NCBI GenBank assembly: GCA_002343685.1
Contig: DDRS01000031.1
Coordinates: 62,001 to 126,000, forward strand
DNA from: Thiobacillus denitrificans
Lineage (GTDB): Bacteria > Pseudomonadota > Gammaproteobacteria > Burkholderiales > Thiobacillaceae
Direction of reading: 5' to 3'
DNA: 64,000 bases
The first letter of the stretch is position 1, and every line of letters begins with the position of its first letter. This document shows positions 1 through 7,331 of the stretch, piece by piece. A program made the translations under genes and the position numbers. Under the pieces are notes generated by a model, which saw nothing but the letters and a program-made list of their open reading frames with translations, was not told where the DNA came from and did not search any database.

Positions 1-1203
1 GTGAGTGGGCTGTGGGATTTGCGAGCGGTCTGCGCCTGTCCTCAGCATGGCAACTGGCTGATCGATCAGTGCCCCCGCTGCGGGGAATCGCTCAAGTGGA
101 ATCGGGGCGGCGTCAGGCGCTGTCATTGTGGCTTTGATCTCGGTATGGCAGAGACGATGCCGGCGCCGTTAGATGTTCTGGTTCTGACCACCCTTCTTCA
201 GGAGGTGACCCTGCATGACCTGCCTACCCATGAAGAGCGGTTCCATGGCTATCCGCCAGCGATACGCCAAACTCCCCTGAATGAACTCCTCGGACTGTTC
301 CGGTTGATTGCGCATCTCTTTTTGCCCAGCCGATGTCGGCAGCCGGCCGCTGCTGTTGAAGGTTCCGAGTCACTGGTGCGGGAGGGGCAAGCCGTTTTGT
401 TGATGGCAACGATGCTCAAAAACTGGCCGAATGGTCTGGCACTGGCGTTAAGTGAGTATGGTGCGGCCGGCCCAACAAACGTGGAGCCCACAGTTGTGCT
501 TACACAGCGTGGGTTTGACGACCGGTATGACCGTTTGAAAACTGCCATCGCATCGCATTCAGCCTGCGCGAGCGTGCCGAAATTCTTCAAGCAGGCATTG
601 CGGCAGTTTCGCGAAGGCTTCTGCATCAGCGAGGGAGGGAAGGGGAATTTCCTGAACCCATGCTACGCGTCCACTGACGCAGAGGGTCACCTTGTACTGA
701 AACGGAGCGCCTGTTTTGCGGCCTTGGGCTTGGAGGCAAAGGATTTCAGCCAAGACGAGACGGTCTCCTTCGAACAGTTTCTGCAGATGAAGGCCCAGGA
801 GAAGCAGTGGTCTTTTACAGCCCTACAGGTGATGCACTTACTCGGATGTACGAGGCCGCAGCTTGATGCATTCTTGATGCTTGAACTGCTTCCGTCGTGG
901 GCAGGCAACGAGTTCAAGCAAGCTGATGTTGTTGGCCTCGTTCGAAGCCTCGAAAAGATCGCGGTGAGTTTTGATCGGAAAGGATTGGCCAGAAGGGCAA
1001 GGCTGGTAAAAGTGGCAAGCTTCAGCGCAAAACACGCGGAATCATTTGCGCACTTGGTCGACGCATTGGTTCGCAAAGAGATCGGTCTCTATACGACCCA
1101 CGACAGGCTCGCTCAAAGTCTCTCAGATTTCTATGTATCGACAATTGAATTGAGAGAGCGGGGCTACTGGCCTGCACACGGATGCTGTCGGAGGGAATCT
1201 TGA
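1..1203 (+). CDS. TniQ family protein, 5' end outside the window
   Basis: TniQ/TnsD-type target-selection protein of a Tn7/Tn5053-like transposon. The visible part begins inside the TniQ zinc region: CPQH (about residues 13-16), CPRC (24-27) and a CHC pair (41-43), each at the spacing normal for TniQ. TniQ proteins usually have a further 60-100 residues before this point, so the GTG at base 1 is probably internal and the gene is cut by the window edge. The remaining 350 residues have no motif I recognise. The stop overlaps the start of a second tniQ gene (TGATG at 1201-1205), implying translational coupling. By family knowledge TniQ bridges the transposon ATPase to the target site; the transposase and ATPase genes would lie upstream, out of view. 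Confidence 0.8.
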   Translation: MSGLWDLRAVCACPQHGNWLIDQCPRCGESLKWNRGGVRRCHCGFDLGMAETMPAPLDVLVLTTLLQEVTLHDLPTHEERFHGYPPAIRQTPLNELLGLFRLIAHLFLPSRCRQPAAAVEGSESLVREGQAVLLMATMLKNWPNGLALALSEYGAAGPTNVEPTVVLTQRGFDDRYDRLKTAIASHSACASVPKFFKQALRQFREGFCISEGGKGNFLNPCYASTDAEGHLVLKRSACFAALGLEAKDFSQDETVSFEQFLQMKAQEKQWSFTALQVMHLLGCTRPQLDAFLMLELLPSWAGNEFKQADVVGLVRSLEKIAVSFDRKGLARRARLVKVASFSAKHAESFAHLVDALVRKEIGLYTTHDRLAQSLSDFYVSTIELRERGYWPAHGCCRRES

Positions 1204-2498
1204 TGCTTCTTTGCAGGCCCTCACCAATTCCCAATGAAAGCTCGCGGGGCTATGTGCTGCGACTGAGTGAGCAGAATGGTCTGGAATCCCCACGGTGGTT
1301 ACTCTCCCATCTGGAGGCAGGGGGCATGCCGCTGAAGGGCTATCTCGCCTTGAATATTATGCTGAACCAGGACGAGATTGCCTTGGCTGGCATGCGCGGG
1401 CCGATTGCCAACCTGGCTCAACTGAATGCGCCCGATCGTGAACACCTGCCGATTCGTTACTGGAATACTCGTCGGCCAAGGTTCTGCCCTTGCTGCTTGG
1501 CGGAGTCTGCCCATTGGCGAGCGACCTGGGACCTGGTCTTTACGGTTGCCTGTCACAACCATGGCCATCGTTTGCATGACCAATGTCCTCGATGTCACGA
1601 GCCCTTGTCCTGGGATCGGACAACCATTGCGTTCTGCCAATGTGGTTTCGATCTGCGACAGGCTGCATCAGCAGCGGCAGCACCAGGAGAAGTTCAGATG
1701 GCTCGTGAGATCGAATTGCGGCTCCGGCCCTCTTCTTCTCAAAACGATGCGATCGAGGTGATTCGTGCGCTCGAACTCGAAGCGTTGCTGAAACTGGTGT
1801 GGTTCCTCGGGGCCTATAGCCGTAATGCCCATCATAAGCCGCAAAAAATCGTAGGCCTGGAAACCATAGAGATTGCTCGTGCCATGGTGAAGCAAGCCAT
1901 GGAGATACTGTCGGAGTGGCCGAAGGGGCTTCATCGCCTGTTGGACGAGATTGTGGCCCGGCAAAAACCCGATGCTTCGAGCAACAAGCTGCGGGCCCAG
2001 TTCGGCGGTTTTTATTTGGCTCTCTACAGGTCGTTTCCAGGGCCGGAATTCGAGTTCCTGCGGCAGGGTTTTGAGGGCTACCTGCGGGAACACTGGACGG
2101 GACAGCTCGCCAAGCGCAACCGTCGCCTTTCAGACGATGTGCGATCAAAGCATGAATGGTTATCCATCATTGAGGCCGCCAAACTGCTCAAGGTGCGCGT
2201 GGGAAAGGTGAAGCAATACCTGTCTGAGGGAATGCTGGAGGGCCAACTCCACGTCACCGGCTCCGGCCGATCAATGGGCGCGATCCGTCGGGAGAGTGTG
2301 GAGGCTTTGGCTACCCGTATGCAGGATTACGTCACCCTGAAGGAGGCGCGGGCACTGCTCGGGACTTCCAGAAAGCGAGCCTATGCCTTGCTCGAACAAG
2401 GTGTGTTGAGGCCGATAAGTGGCCCCACGGTCGACGGGCAAACGCTGTGGCGTTTCCAGAGGCAGGACATCCTGGCCTTTAACGCCCTAAAGACATGA
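1203..2498 (+). CDS. TniQ family protein with C-terminal helix-turn-helix domains
   Basis: Second tandem TniQ-type protein, 431 residues. The ATG at 1203 is preferred over the upstream in-frame ATG at 1182 because GGAGGG lies about seven bases before it and it overlaps the previous stop. The N-terminus has the usual TniQ opening (PNESSRGYVLRLSEQNGL), then FCPCCL, CHNHGHRLHDQCPRC and a CQC pair forming the zinc region at about residues 90-155. The last 110 residues hold two short repeats that look like MerR/excisionase-type HTH units (one beginning LSIIEAAKLLKV, the other VTLKEARALLGT). This fits a DNA-binding target selector. Paired tniQ genes occur in Tn7-like elements where one protein recognises a fixed attachment site; that role is inference here. 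Confidence 0.85.
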   Translation: MLLCRPSPIPNESSRGYVLRLSEQNGLESPRWLLSHLEAGGMPLKGYLALNIMLNQDEIALAGMRGPIANLAQLNAPDREHLPIRYWNTRRPRFCPCCLAESAHWRATWDLVFTVACHNHGHRLHDQCPRCHEPLSWDRTTIAFCQCGFDLRQAASAAAAPGEVQMAREIELRLRPSSSQNDAIEVIRALELEALLKLVWFLGAYSRNAHHKPQKIVGLETIEIARAMVKQAMEILSEWPKGLHRLLDEIVARQKPDASSNKLRAQFGGFYLALYRSFPGPEFEFLRQGFEGYLREHWTGQLAKRNRRLSDDVRSKHEWLSIIEAAKLLKVRVGKVKQYLSEGMLEGQLHVTGSGRSMGAIRRESVEALATRMQDYVTLKEARALLGTSRKRAYALLEQGVLRPISGPTVDGQTLWRFQRQDILAFNALKT

Positions 2499-2544
2499 AT
2501 TCCTGGCGCGTGTTTTAACGCTATGCACATTCCCAGAGTACGCG

Positions 2545-2985
2545 ATGCTGACCTCCGAACCCATTCACCTTACTGACTATCTCCCGACAAGTCTCGACGA
2601 CATCATTCGCTCCAACCGCGACCACTGTCGCCTGGCCTTAGCCACCGCGGAAGAACTGGAGCAACTGTCACATTCCCTGAAGCACGGCCCGGCATCTCGA
2701 CATTTGGTGCGCTGGCAGATATTGGCTTTGCACTTAACGGGCAACGGCAAGATCCGGACAACTTACCACCTGGTGGGCCATGTGCGCGGTACACGAGAGC
2801 CCTGGATGACGTCGAAAGTCCGAGCTATCGATCTCAATCGGCGCCGAGTGCAAACCGAGAATTCATGGTATGGCCTGTGGGGGCCGGCGGGGCGAGAAAA
2901 CGATATCGACCTGCGACACGTGTGCGCGACCCTGAACTACTGGGGCTTAGGCCCGCACTTTGGCGTGCCGGAGTTGTATTTTTAA
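2545..2985 (+). CDS. hypothetical protein downstream of tniQ
   Basis: 146-residue soluble protein with no signal peptide, membrane segment or motif I recognise. It is rich in His, Trp and Arg. It lies 46 bp after the second tniQ gene on the same strand, so it is probably cargo or an accessory gene of the same transposon. The ATG at 2545 is the first in frame. Function is unknown. Confidence 0.5.
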   Translation: MLTSEPIHLTDYLPTSLDDIIRSNRDHCRLALATAEELEQLSHSLKHGPASRHLVRWQILALHLTGNGKIRTTYHLVGHVRGTREPWMTSKVRAIDLNRRRVQTENSWYGLWGPAGRENDIDLRHVCATLNYWGLGPHFGVPELYF

Positions 2986-3059
2986 GGGGCGGAAATTGTT
3001 TAGATGTCAGTGCACTCGTTCGCGGAGAGGTATTGGGAGACTCGATATGAACGAAATAG

Positions 3060-3240
3060 ATGGGAAACATTGAAAGGCTTGCGATCGAAGTTTTTAGGAA
3101 TGCGGGAAAGCACTTAACTTAAATGGTTTCGCAAGCCGATGAAACGATTCGGAGGCAAGTCGCCGCTGGAAGCAGCCCAAGAAGAAGGCAACCCGCAGAC
3201 CATTAGAGTCTGCTGTACGGCCTTGATGACGGATATCTAG
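3060..3240 (+). pseudogene. remnant of Xre/MbcA/ParS (DUF2384) antitoxin
   Basis: Two frames together read like the C-terminal toxin-binding region of a DUF2384 antitoxin. The first is MGNIERLAIEVFRNAGKHLT, ending at a stop near 3120. The second runs from about 3121: KWFRKPMKRFGGKSPLEAA, then QEEGNPQTI. The family pattern is A..VFG...KA..WL..PN..LGGK.PLE....E.GA. The conserved Trp, the GGK-PLE turn and the acidic residue after it are all present, but the frame breaks in the middle and the tail is replaced by unrelated residues. No RES toxin gene follows. It is probably a decayed toxin-antitoxin remnant left beside the transposon. Confidence 0.5.
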
Positions 3241-3573
3241 GTTAGATATCTACCAGATGGACATTTGACCGTGCTGCGTGTTTCGGACCTGAAGAGATCT
3301 TTAATCCGTTAGCTGAACCGCCCCGGATTTTGTGGAGGCTCCAATCTTGGGAAGATGGAGCCATGAGGAAACCCACCGTCGCTTCCTCGGCCAAAGGCGA
3401 CGAAGGCCTTTCGGTCGACCACGTCAGCTGTACTTGCAAAACCAGCCGTTGGCTCGCCCCCTCGATCCTGAACGTCCCTTACTCAGTTCAGATGGCCGGC
3501 CCCGACCCTCAATCGCGGTCGAGGTACAGAGGCTTTCCAATTCACCCGGATGCATGGGACAATGCCCCGCACA
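3241..3573 (+). other. gene-free spacer with a possible IS3-family terminal remnant
   Basis: No supported gene. The stretch 3314-3369 (TGAACCGCCCCGG, then a GGAGGCTCC/GGAGCC arrangement and an ATG) resembles the left end of IS3-family insertion sequences of the IS407 type, but no transposase frame follows. The rest shows nothing recognisable before the riboswitch. Confidence 0.3.
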
Positions 3574-3628
3574 GGAGATGGCATTCCTCCTAATAACCGC
3601 CGGGATACCCCGGCTGATGATGCCTACA
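3574..3628 (+). promoter_or_regulatory. fluoride riboswitch (crcB motif) aptamer
   Basis: The stretch carries the ordered elements of the fluoride aptamer: GGAGATGGCATTCCTCC at the start, TAATAACCGCC in the middle and GGCTGATGATGCC at the end. The first hairpin is GGAG/CTCC, the second is CCGGG/CCCGG, and GGCAT (3580-3584) can pair with ATGCC (3619-3623). It lies 70 bp before a crcB fluoride channel gene, its usual target. The aptamer 3' strand overlaps a competing hairpin, 3621-3629 with 3646-3654 (TGCCTACAC/GTGTAGGCA). Confidence 0.9.
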
Positions 3629-3658
3629 CGAACCCGGCACGGGCGGTGTAGGCATTGG

Positions 3659-3692
3659 CTGTCCGTGAAAAATGATCGCCTTTCAAGGACAG
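3659..3692 (+). promoter_or_regulatory. hairpin that could hide the crcB ribosome binding site
   Basis: CTGTCC (3659-3664) can pair with GGACAG (3687-3692), which contains the AAGGA-type ribosome binding site for the ATG at 3697. With the mutually exclusive hairpin just upstream, this suggests an expression platform acting on translation rather than on termination, since no T-run follows the upstream hairpin. The pairing is seen directly; the mechanism is inferred. Confidence 0.5.
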
Positions 3693-3696
3693 ACGC

Positions 3697-4083
3697 ATGT
3701 GGAAATCCGTCTCCGCCATTGCCCTCGGTGCCGCGTTCGGCGCCTTGCTACGCTGGCAGTTGGGTCTCAAGCTCAACGCGCTATTCCCCACCGTTCCCCC
3801 CGGTACCCTTGCCGCCAACCTGATCGGCGGCTACGTCATCGGCCTCGGCCTCGCCTTCTTCTCTGCTCTCCCTGGTCTCGCTCCGGAATGGCGGCTTCTG
3901 GTCGTCACCGGTTTTTGTGGGGGCCTGACCACCTTCTCCACTTTTTCCGCCGAGATTGCCACGCTGCTGCAACAGGGACGGCCATCCTGGGCATTGGCCT
4001 CGGTGGCGACGCACGTGGTCGGTTCGGTATTGATGACCTTTGCCGGTATCGCCACCGTAGCCTGGGCCAGGGGCGCAGCATGA
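3697..4083 (+). CDS. crcB: fluoride ion channel CrcB/Fluc
   Basis: 128-residue four-helix membrane protein that exports fluoride as a dual-topology dimer in the inner membrane. Family marks are GAAFGALLRWQLG near the N-terminus, GTLAANLIGGYVIG (the conserved N in helix 2) and TGFCGGLTTFSTFSAE (the channel-lining Phe/Thr/Ser stretch of helix 3). Length is normal. The fluoride riboswitch directly upstream supports the assignment. It is the first gene of an eight-gene plus-strand operon, and its stop overlaps the next start (ATGA, 4080-4083). Confidence 0.97.
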   Translation: MWKSVSAIALGAAFGALLRWQLGLKLNALFPTVPPGTLAANLIGGYVIGLGLAFFSALPGLAPEWRLLVVTGFCGGLTTFSTFSAEIATLLQQGRPSWALASVATHVVGSVLMTFAGIATVAWARGAA

Positions 4084-4448
4084 GCACGGACTGTCCGTTC
4101 TGCCAGCCAACCGGGATGTTGCTGGAGAACGATCTGGCCTATGCGATCCGCGACCAATCTCCGGTCAATCCCGGCCACCTGCTCGTCCTGCCCCGCCGCC
4201 ACGTGGCCGACTGGTTCGATACTTCGGCACAGGAACGGCAGGCGATGTTCGAACTCGCCGACGCCGCCAAGGCATGGCTCGACACCGAGTTCCATCCTGA
4301 CGGCTATAACTTGGGCATCAATGTCGGCGACACGGCGGGACAAACCATCTTTCACGTCCATCTGCATCTCATTCCCCGCTTCCGGGGTGACGTGGCCAAC
4401 CCGCGCGGGGGCGTGCGGGGCGTGATTCCATCCAAACAGAACTACTGA
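4080..4448 (+). CDS. HIT family protein
   Basis: 122-residue histidine-triad protein (nucleotide hydrolase or transferase fold). It has the N-terminal CPFC zinc pair and the catalytic HVHLHLIPR triad near residue 100. The start is the ATG at 4080, overlapping the crcB stop; a longer upstream frame exists but runs through crcB and is not credible. HIT proteins hydrolyse dinucleoside polyphosphates or nucleoside phosphoramidates. Within a fluoride operon it may handle fluorinated or accumulated nucleotide products, which is an inference from context only. Confidence 0.92.
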   Translation: MSTDCPFCQPTGMLLENDLAYAIRDQSPVNPGHLLVLPRRHVADWFDTSAQERQAMFELADAAKAWLDTEFHPDGYNLGINVGDTAGQTIFHVHLHLIPRFRGDVANPRGGVRGVIPSKQNY

Positions 4449-4459
4449 AAGGAGTCGAA

Positions 4460-4804
4460 ATGGAAGGCTGTTTTCTGAGGTTTTACCTGCACGAGAACCA
4501 GCGCTGCCACGGCAAGCTGGCCTGGGAATGGCTGCTCGATGCGGCCAATAGTCTCGGCATCCGGGGCGGTACGGCGTTTCGCGCCATGGCCGGTTTCGGC
4601 CACCACCACCATCTGATGGAAGACCATTTCTTCGAACTGGCCGGCAATCTCGCGGTGGAGGTCGAGTTCATCGTCACCGAGGCGGAGTCAGCAAAATTGC
4701 TGGATATCCTGCACCGGGAAAAAGTCCGGGTCTTCTATGCTCATATTCCGGCGCGCTTCGGCGTGGTAAACCCGGAATCCGGCGATCCACCAGAAAACAA
4801 CTAG
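4460..4804 (+). CDS. DUF190 domain-containing protein
   Basis: 114-residue small cytosolic protein of the DUF190 family, which has a PII-like fold by family knowledge. It shows the typical opening (LRFYLHE), a GGTAFRAMAGFG loop and a His tetrad (HHHH), then LAVEVEFI. It has a ribosome binding site (AAAGGAG) before the ATG. DUF190 genes are frequent neighbours of crcB under fluoride riboswitches. Role unknown; a PII-like sensor of the adjacent antiporter is a plausible guess. Confidence 0.9.
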   Translation: MEGCFLRFYLHENQRCHGKLAWEWLLDAANSLGIRGGTAFRAMAGFGHHHHLMEDHFFELAGNLAVEVEFIVTEAESAKLLDILHREKVRVFYAHIPARFGVVNPESGDPPENN

Positions 4805-4813
4805 GAGCACGCC

Positions 4814-5983
4814 ATGACCGCAATCTGGGCGCAGGCGGCATTGTGGCTGGGGCTGGCTCTGGTGGCCACGATATTATCGATCTGGATGCGCGTCGCCACT
4901 GCGCTGTCGGAGATCGTGGTCGGCACGGTGGCCCAGCTCGTCATCGGGGCCGCGCTGGGCGGTGCGCTGCTGGCAGGCGACGCGACCTGGATCAAGTTCC
5001 TGTCCGGCGCAGGGGCCATCCTTCTCACCTTCCTGGCTGGTGCCGAACTGGACCCCGTGGTGTTCAAGAGCCAGTGGAAACCGACCCTGGGAATCGGTCT
5101 GGTCGGCTTTATAGCGCCCTTTCTGATCTGCGCGGCAGCGGCCCACTGGCTGCTGGGTTGGGGCATTCAGCAGAGTTGGCTGGCGGGCGTGGCCATGTCC
5201 ACCACCTCCGTGGCAGTGGTCTACGCCGTAATGCTGGAGTTCGGCCTCAATACTACCGACTACGGCAAGGGGGTGCTGGCGGCCTGTTTCGTCAACGACT
5301 TGGCCACGGTGATTGCCCTGGGCCTGCTGTTCTCGCCTTTCACCTGGAAGACCCTGGTATTCGTGGCCGGGATCGTGGCAGCCGCCTTCATCCTGCCCCG
5401 GGTGGTGCCACGATTCTTCAAGCGCTACGGCAACCGGCCCTCCGAACTGGAGGCGAAGTTCCTCATGCTCTGCCTGTTTGGCTTGGGCGCGCTGGCTGGC
5501 TGGGCCGGCAGCGAGGCGGTGTTGCCGGCCTACCTGGTGGGCATGGTGCTGGCCGGCACGGTGGGTAAGGACCACGCCCTGGTGCGCCGGCTACGTACCC
5601 TGACGCTCGGCTTTCTGACGCCGTTCTACTTCATCCGCGCCGGCTCGCTGGTGTCGCTGCCGGCGCTGGCCGCCGCGCCGCTGGGCTTCGTGGTTCTGCT
5701 GCTGACCAAGATGGGGGCCAAGCTGGCGGGCGTCTATCCGGCGACACTGTTCTACAAGTCGCCCAGGCAGGAAGCCATGTACACCACGCTGCTTATGTCC
5801 ACCGGCCTCACCTTCGGCACCATTTCGGCCCTGTTCGGCCTGTCCCACGGGGTCATCAACCAGGCCGAATATTCGGCTATCGTGGCGGCGGTGGTCGGCA
5901 GCGCCGTGGTGCCGACCCTGATCGCCAACGCCTTCTTTCTGCCGCGGCATCTGCTGCCCAAGGACGGCCTGGAGAAGGCATGA
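4814..5983 (+). CDS. cation:proton antiporter (CPA2/KefB-like)
   Basis: 389-residue polytopic inner membrane protein with about 11-12 hydrophobic segments and the Na+/H+ exchanger fold of the CPA2 group. Visible marks are VVGTVAQLVIGAALGG, FLAGAELDP (the conserved acidic residue in helix 4/5), STTSVAVVYAVMLEF and FVNDLATVIALG (the ND-type motif of the ion site). There is no C-terminal TrkA-N domain, so it is shorter than KefB. In fluoride operons such antiporters probably restore pH or ion balance when HF enters the cell. Its stop overlaps the next start (ATGA). Confidence 0.9.
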   Translation: MTAIWAQAALWLGLALVATILSIWMRVATALSEIVVGTVAQLVIGAALGGALLAGDATWIKFLSGAGAILLTFLAGAELDPVVFKSQWKPTLGIGLVGFIAPFLICAAAAHWLLGWGIQQSWLAGVAMSTTSVAVVYAVMLEFGLNTTDYGKGVLAACFVNDLATVIALGLLFSPFTWKTLVFVAGIVAAAFILPRVVPRFFKRYGNRPSELEAKFLMLCLFGLGALAGWAGSEAVLPAYLVGMVLAGTVGKDHALVRRLRTLTLGFLTPFYFIRAGSLVSLPALAAAPLGFVVLLLTKMGAKLAGVYPATLFYKSPRQEAMYTTLLMSTGLTFGTISALFGLSHGVINQAEYSAIVAAVVGSAVVPTLIANAFFLPRHLLPKDGLEKA

Positions 5984-6915
5984 CGCCAGTGAGATCGCCT
6001 CGACCGCGTGACGGCCGCCTCGATAACGCTCGATGCGGCGAAGGCGTGGCGATGACCGGCTCCACATATCGAGACCGCCTCGATCGGGCCATCGACCATG
6101 CCCGCGCCTACCTGCTCGGCCGGCAATGCGCAAACGGCGGCTTCTCGTTCTATCGAACGGAGTATCTGGAGGAACCTGATCCCTCCGATACCTGGCATGC
6201 GGTCGCGGCCTTGGCCCGGCTGGGCGATAAGGTGCCGAGACGGGAGGAGGTGGCCCGTTTCGTCGTCAGCCAACCGGTGTCGGCACAACCCTACGGCCTG
6301 TATTTCCGCACCCGTGTGTTCGATCTGCTTGACCAGACCGATCCGGAAGGCATCGCCGTGGTGGAGGCAGTCGATGCCTTGCCGGTCGAACCGCCCGGTG
6401 CGGACGCTAGCGGCGAGCTGTGCGCCCGCCTGGAACGCCTGCGGCTCATCGTCTGGCTCAAAAACTGCTTCGGCCAGACGTTTGCAAAGACCGACACCGC
6501 ACGGGCCCTTCTTGCCATGGAAGCCAGCGATGGCGGCTATGGCAAGCCGCCCAACCTGATCGACACGCGCATGGCGCTGTCCTGCCTGGCCCTGTGCGAG
6601 GCGTTGCCGTCGGACCGCTGCGCCCGTTTCGTCACGCGGCTGGCCATGCCGGATTTCGGTTTCCGGCTGACTGAACAGAGCCTGCTGCCGAATCTGGAAA
6701 CCGTCTGCGCCGGGCTGGCCTGCTGCCGCCGGCTCGGTATCGAAGTCCCGCATGCCGCCGACGCCCTGTCCCTGATTCTTGATTGCCAGACCGGCAACGG
6801 CGGTTTCGCCCGCGCCCCTGACGCGCTGCCCGACATCCATCTCACCCATCTCGCTCTGATCGGCCTGGAAACCCTAGCCGGCCCTTTGTCGCATCCCACT
6901 GGAGAATTGCCATGA
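5980..6915 (+). CDS. prenyltransferase/squalene-cyclase-type alpha-alpha toroid protein
   Basis: 311-residue soluble protein with repeated motifs of the terpenoid-cyclase/prenyltransferase toroid fold: QCANGGFSFYR, ASDGGYGKPPNLIDT and CQTGNGGFARAP, each a Q/D-x-x-x-GGF-type repeat, with intervening helices. It lacks the DxDD acid motif of squalene-hopene cyclase, so the catalytic role is unclear. The ATG at 5980 overlaps the antiporter stop and follows GGAGAAGG; an internal ATG at 6052 (residue 25) is possible. It lies tightly inside the fluoride operon, which is not a location I know as standard for this family. Confidence 0.75.
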   Translation: MTPVRSPRPRDGRLDNARCGEGVAMTGSTYRDRLDRAIDHARAYLLGRQCANGGFSFYRTEYLEEPDPSDTWHAVAALARLGDKVPRREEVARFVVSQPVSAQPYGLYFRTRVFDLLDQTDPEGIAVVEAVDALPVEPPGADASGELCARLERLRLIVWLKNCFGQTFAKTDTARALLAMEASDGGYGKPPNLIDTRMALSCLALCEALPSDRCARFVTRLAMPDFGFRLTEQSLLPNLETVCAGLACCRRLGIEVPHAADALSLILDCQTGNGGFARAPDALPDIHLTHLALIGLETLAGPLSHPTGELP

Positions 6916-7331
6916 TCGAGAAACTGCTCGTCGCCTTCGACGGCTCGGCCCCGGCCCAGGCTGCATTCGATTTCGCCCTCGACCTGGCCGGCAAGTACGG
7001 CGCGGAACTGTTCGTGCTGGCGGTATCCAGGCCCCCCGAATTCGGCGGGGAAGAGGAAACCGAGGCGGTCATCGAACAATCGCGCCGCCACTATGAACAT
7101 GTGCTGAATCCGCTCCAAGCCCGCGCCGGCGGACTCAAGGCCCGCTTCGAGGTCAAGGTCGGCCACCCGGCCGAAGCCATCGTGCTCTATGCCGAGGACC
7201 ACGGCATCGACCACATCGTGGTCGGCCACCGCGGCCACGGCCTGTTCGAACGCTGGCTGATCGGCTCGGTGGCGCGTCAGGTAATTGCCTACGCGCCGTG
7301 TGCGGTGACGGTGGTGCGTCCGCGTGCTTAG
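6912..7331 (+). CDS. universal stress protein UspA family
   Basis: 139-residue single-domain universal stress protein. It opens with IEKLLVAFDGSAPAQAAFD and ends with the ATP-binding signature VVGHRGHGLFERWLIGSVAR (G-x2-G-x9-G-S), so it probably binds ATP. GGAGAATTG precedes the ATG, which overlaps the previous stop (ATGA). Usp genes are recurrent members of fluoride riboswitch operons. Confidence 0.95.
   Translation: MIEKLLVAFDGSAPAQAAFDFALDLAGKYGAELFVLAVSRPPEFGGEEETEAVIEQSRRHYEHVLNPLQARAGGLKARFEVKVGHPAEAIVLYAEDHGIDHIVVGHRGHGLFERWLIGSVARQVIAYAPCAVTVVRPRA

Noticed and set aside
1..2985. Possible CRISPR-associated transposon
   Set aside because: No Cas genes or repeat arrays are present in the window; paired tniQ alone is not sufficient.
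3672..4079. Longer N-terminus for the HIT protein
   Set aside because: It runs through crcB in another frame; the ATGA overlap gives the correct start.
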